From Oscillibacter sp. (GTDB taxonomy: Bacteria; Bacillota; Clostridia; Oscillospirales; Oscillospiraceae), in assembly GCA_020025415.1 (NCBI GenBank), contig JAHHSB010000078.1:1-6306 (forward strand): a DNA stretch of 6,306 nt, given 5' to 3'. Numbering within the stretch: the first letter of the stretch is position 1; each line of letters starts with the position of its first letter. Below, piece by piece: positions 5,256-6,306 of the stretch. Made by a program: the position numbers and the translations under genes. The notes under the pieces are model-generated. The model was not told the origin of the DNA, ran no database searches, and saw only the letters and a list, made by a program, of their open reading frames with translations.

Positions 5256-5783
5256 TCAAACCGGTTTTTCCCACAGACAGACGCTTCCCGCCGCCCGGGT
5301 CTTGTTCAAATCGATGAGCCGCTGGTTGGAGCTGCCCCGAAACAGCAGCGAGATATCGTAAAGCGCCTGGACAAAGCGGCCATCCACCAGCACGTCCACC
5401 AGGCTCAGCAGCTCCTCCGTCACCTCGCAGTGGGGATAGCTGCCCGGGCTCATCAGCTCTTCATAGGTAAAGCCGCTGAATGCCCAGATGTCCTTCCCCG
5501 GCAGCTCCTGCCGGACCCGGCGCACAAAAGGCAGCAGCGCCCGCTGGTTTTCCGGCTCAAAAGGCTCGCCCCCCAGCAGAGTCAGCCCGTTGATATAGGA
5601 CGGGCGCAGCAGCTCCAGCACTTCCGCCTCCGTCTCGGCGGTGAAGGGCTTGCCGTAGTCAAACTCCCAGGTCTGGGGCTGAAAGCAGTGCTCACAGTGG
5701 TTGGTGCAGCCCGAGACGAACAGGCTGACCCGGACACCGAACCCGTTGGCAATGTCGCAGTTTTTGATCTCTCCGTAATACAT
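5256..5783 (-). CDS. nrdG: Anaerobic ribonucleoside-triphosphate reductase activating protein (radical SAM)
   Basis: A 175-residue radical SAM enzyme that uses a 4Fe-4S cluster and S-adenosylmethionine to install the glycyl radical on NrdD, enabling anaerobic dNTP synthesis in the cytoplasm. The motif CTNHCEHC (26-33) is the CX3CX2C cluster ligand set, preceded by the typical FVSGC, and LLGGEPFEP (69-77) is the SAM-contacting GGEP region. FRGSSNQRLIDL (148-159) near the C terminus is characteristic of NrdG. Length is usual for the family. An ATG at 5801 would add MRKEPK, but the AAGGAG at 5790-5795 lies inside that extension and 6 bases before the ATG at 5783, which fixes the shorter start (MYYGEI). 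It follows nrdD on the same strand after 96 bases that contain two hairpins, and hairpins also follow its stop. Confidence 0.96.
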   Translation of the reverse strand: MYYGEIKNCDIANGFGVRVSLFVSGCTNHCEHCFQPQTWEFDYGKPFTAETEAEVLELLRPSYINGLTLLGGEPFEPENQRALLPFVRRVRQELPGKDIWAFSGFTYEELMSPGSYPHCEVTEELLSLVDVLVDGRFVQALYDISLLFRGSSNQRLIDLNKTRAAGSVCLWEKPV

Positions 5784-5789
5784 CTTCGG

Positions 5790-5795
5790 CTCCTT
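5790..5795 (-). promoter_or_regulatory. Ribosome binding site deciding the nrdG start
   Basis: AAGGAG on the minus strand, 6 bases before the ATG at 5783. Since it lies downstream of the alternative ATG at 5801, it argues for the shorter protein. Confidence 0.85.
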
Positions 5796-5803
5796 CCGCA
5801 TGG

Positions 5804-5849
5804 CTTTTCCCCAGGGGAGGCGGGAGGATCTGCCTCTCCCGGGGAAAAG
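5804..5849 (-). repeat. Long hairpin between nrdD and nrdG, just before the nrdG ribosome binding site
   Basis: CTTTTCCCC (5804-5812) pairs with GGGGAAAAG (5841-5849). After a one-base bulge, GGGAGGC and its neighbours (5814-5821) pair with 5832-5840, with one further bulge, closing a ten-base loop. The total is about 17 base pairs. On the minus strand it ends 8 bases before the AAGGAG of nrdG and is not followed by a U-tract, so it is better explained as an RNA processing or stabilising element, or an attenuator of nrdG expression, than as a plain terminator. Confidence 0.6.
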
Positions 5850-5856
5850 ACCAGTT

Positions 5857-5872
5857 CGGGCAGCGCTGCCCG
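5857..5872. repeat. Perfect 16-base palindrome after the nrdD stop
   Basis: CGGGCAGC at 5857-5864 is followed directly by its reverse complement GCTGCCCG at 5865-5872. In RNA it would be a 6-bp stem with a GCGC loop, beginning 7 bases after the nrdD stop codon and 7 bases ahead of the larger hairpin. As DNA it could also be a dimeric protein site. Confidence 0.55.
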
Positions 5873-5879
5873 GGCGGGA

Positions 5880-6306
5880 TTACAGGTGCATCACCCGGTC
5901 CCGAATCTCCTGGGTCCGGCCCTGGTTCCAGAACTGCGTGCCGATATAGCCGCAGGTTCTCCGTGCCACGTTCATCTTGTTCTGGTCGGTGTTGCCGCAC
6001 TTGGGGCAGCGCCAGATCAGCTTGCCGTCCTCTTCCACGATCTCGATCTCACCGTCCCAGCCGCAGACCTGACAATAGTCGCTCTTCGTGTTCAGCTCGG
6101 CGTAGATGATGTTGTCGTAGATGAACTTCATCACCTGAAGCACGGCCTCCAGATTGTTCTGCATATTGGGCACTTCCACGTAGCTGATGGCACCGCCGGG
6201 AGACAGGTGCTGGAAGGTGGCCTCGAATTTCAGCTTGCTAAACGCGTCGATCTCCTCAGAGACGTGGACGTGGTAGCTGTTGGTGATATAGTTCTTATCC
6301 GTGACC
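5880..6306 (-). CDS. nrdD: Anaerobic ribonucleoside-triphosphate reductase, C-terminal part (5' end outside the window)
   Basis: Only the last 141 residues are present. The gene runs off the right edge, and a GTG at 6177-6179 is an internal Val, because the frame stays open to the window end with NrdD-like sequence (TNSYHVHV, FQHLSPGGAISYVEVPN). NrdD is the class III, oxygen-sensitive reductase that reduces ribonucleoside triphosphates using a glycyl radical. The visible part holds the zinc-binding site, CQVCGW and, about 24 residues later, CPKCGN (two CX2C pairs). It also holds the glycyl-radical loop RRTCGYIG, whose glycine directly after the cysteine is the radical site in the family. The protein ends RDRVMHL. 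The upstream active-site cysteines and the ATP-cone lie outside the window. It is followed by nrdG, its activase, on the same strand. Confidence 0.96.
   Translation of the reverse strand, partial: VTDKNYITNSYHVHVSEEIDAFSKLKFEATFQHLSPGGAISYVEVPNMQNNLEAVLQVMKFIYDNIIYAELNTKSDYCQVCGWDGEIEIVEEDGKLIWRCPKCGNTDQNKMNVARRTCGYIGTQFWNQGRTQEIRDRVMHL

Overview
The window looks like chromosomal DNA of a GC-rich, strictly anaerobic member of the Firmicutes, probably a gut clostridium of the Oscillospiraceae or a relative. The basis is an oxygen-sensitive class III ribonucleotide reductase (nrdD/nrdG), a full formate-tetrahydrofolate ligase, AGGAGG-type ribosome binding sites on nearly every gene, and intrinsic terminators between units. 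The organism assignment is inference.

Layout. (1) 1-1101, plus strand: the 3' part of a molybdate ABC transporter ATPase (modC) overlaps by four bases a MogA/MoaB-family molybdenum cofactor gene. This is the end of a molybdenum uptake and cofactor unit. (2) 1126-1176: a perfect two-way terminator separates it from (3) fhs (1189-2862, minus). (4) 2863-3080: a divergent intergenic region with a recognisable promoter for each flanking gene. (5) 3081-3770, plus: trmO (tsaA), a tRNA t6A37 methyltransferase, followed by a strong hairpin terminator shared with (6) a convergent two-gene unit on the minus strand: a three-helix membrane protein (4017-4328) and a 68-residue XRE-family repressor (3808-4014). 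Upstream of that unit (4350-4426) four copies of a TTGACATTTT-like half-site form two inverted repeats over the predicted promoter. (7) 4490-5110, minus: a flavodoxin-fold reductase with a CX2CX2CX5C cluster resembling iron-sulfur flavoproteins. (8) 5256-6306, minus: nrdG and the 3' end of nrdD, with two hairpins between them and two more after nrdG.

How the genes fit together. Most are ordinary anaerobic housekeeping: Mo uptake and molybdopterin activation, one-carbon entry through 10-formyl-THF, anaerobic dNTP synthesis and tRNA modification. No defence system, CRISPR array, transposon, phage gene, rRNA or tRNA was seen. The least explained part is the XRE/membrane-protein pair with its double operator. 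The next most interesting are the RNA hairpins around nrdG and the cysteine cluster in the flavoprotein. No gene-free stretch exceeds about 220 bases.
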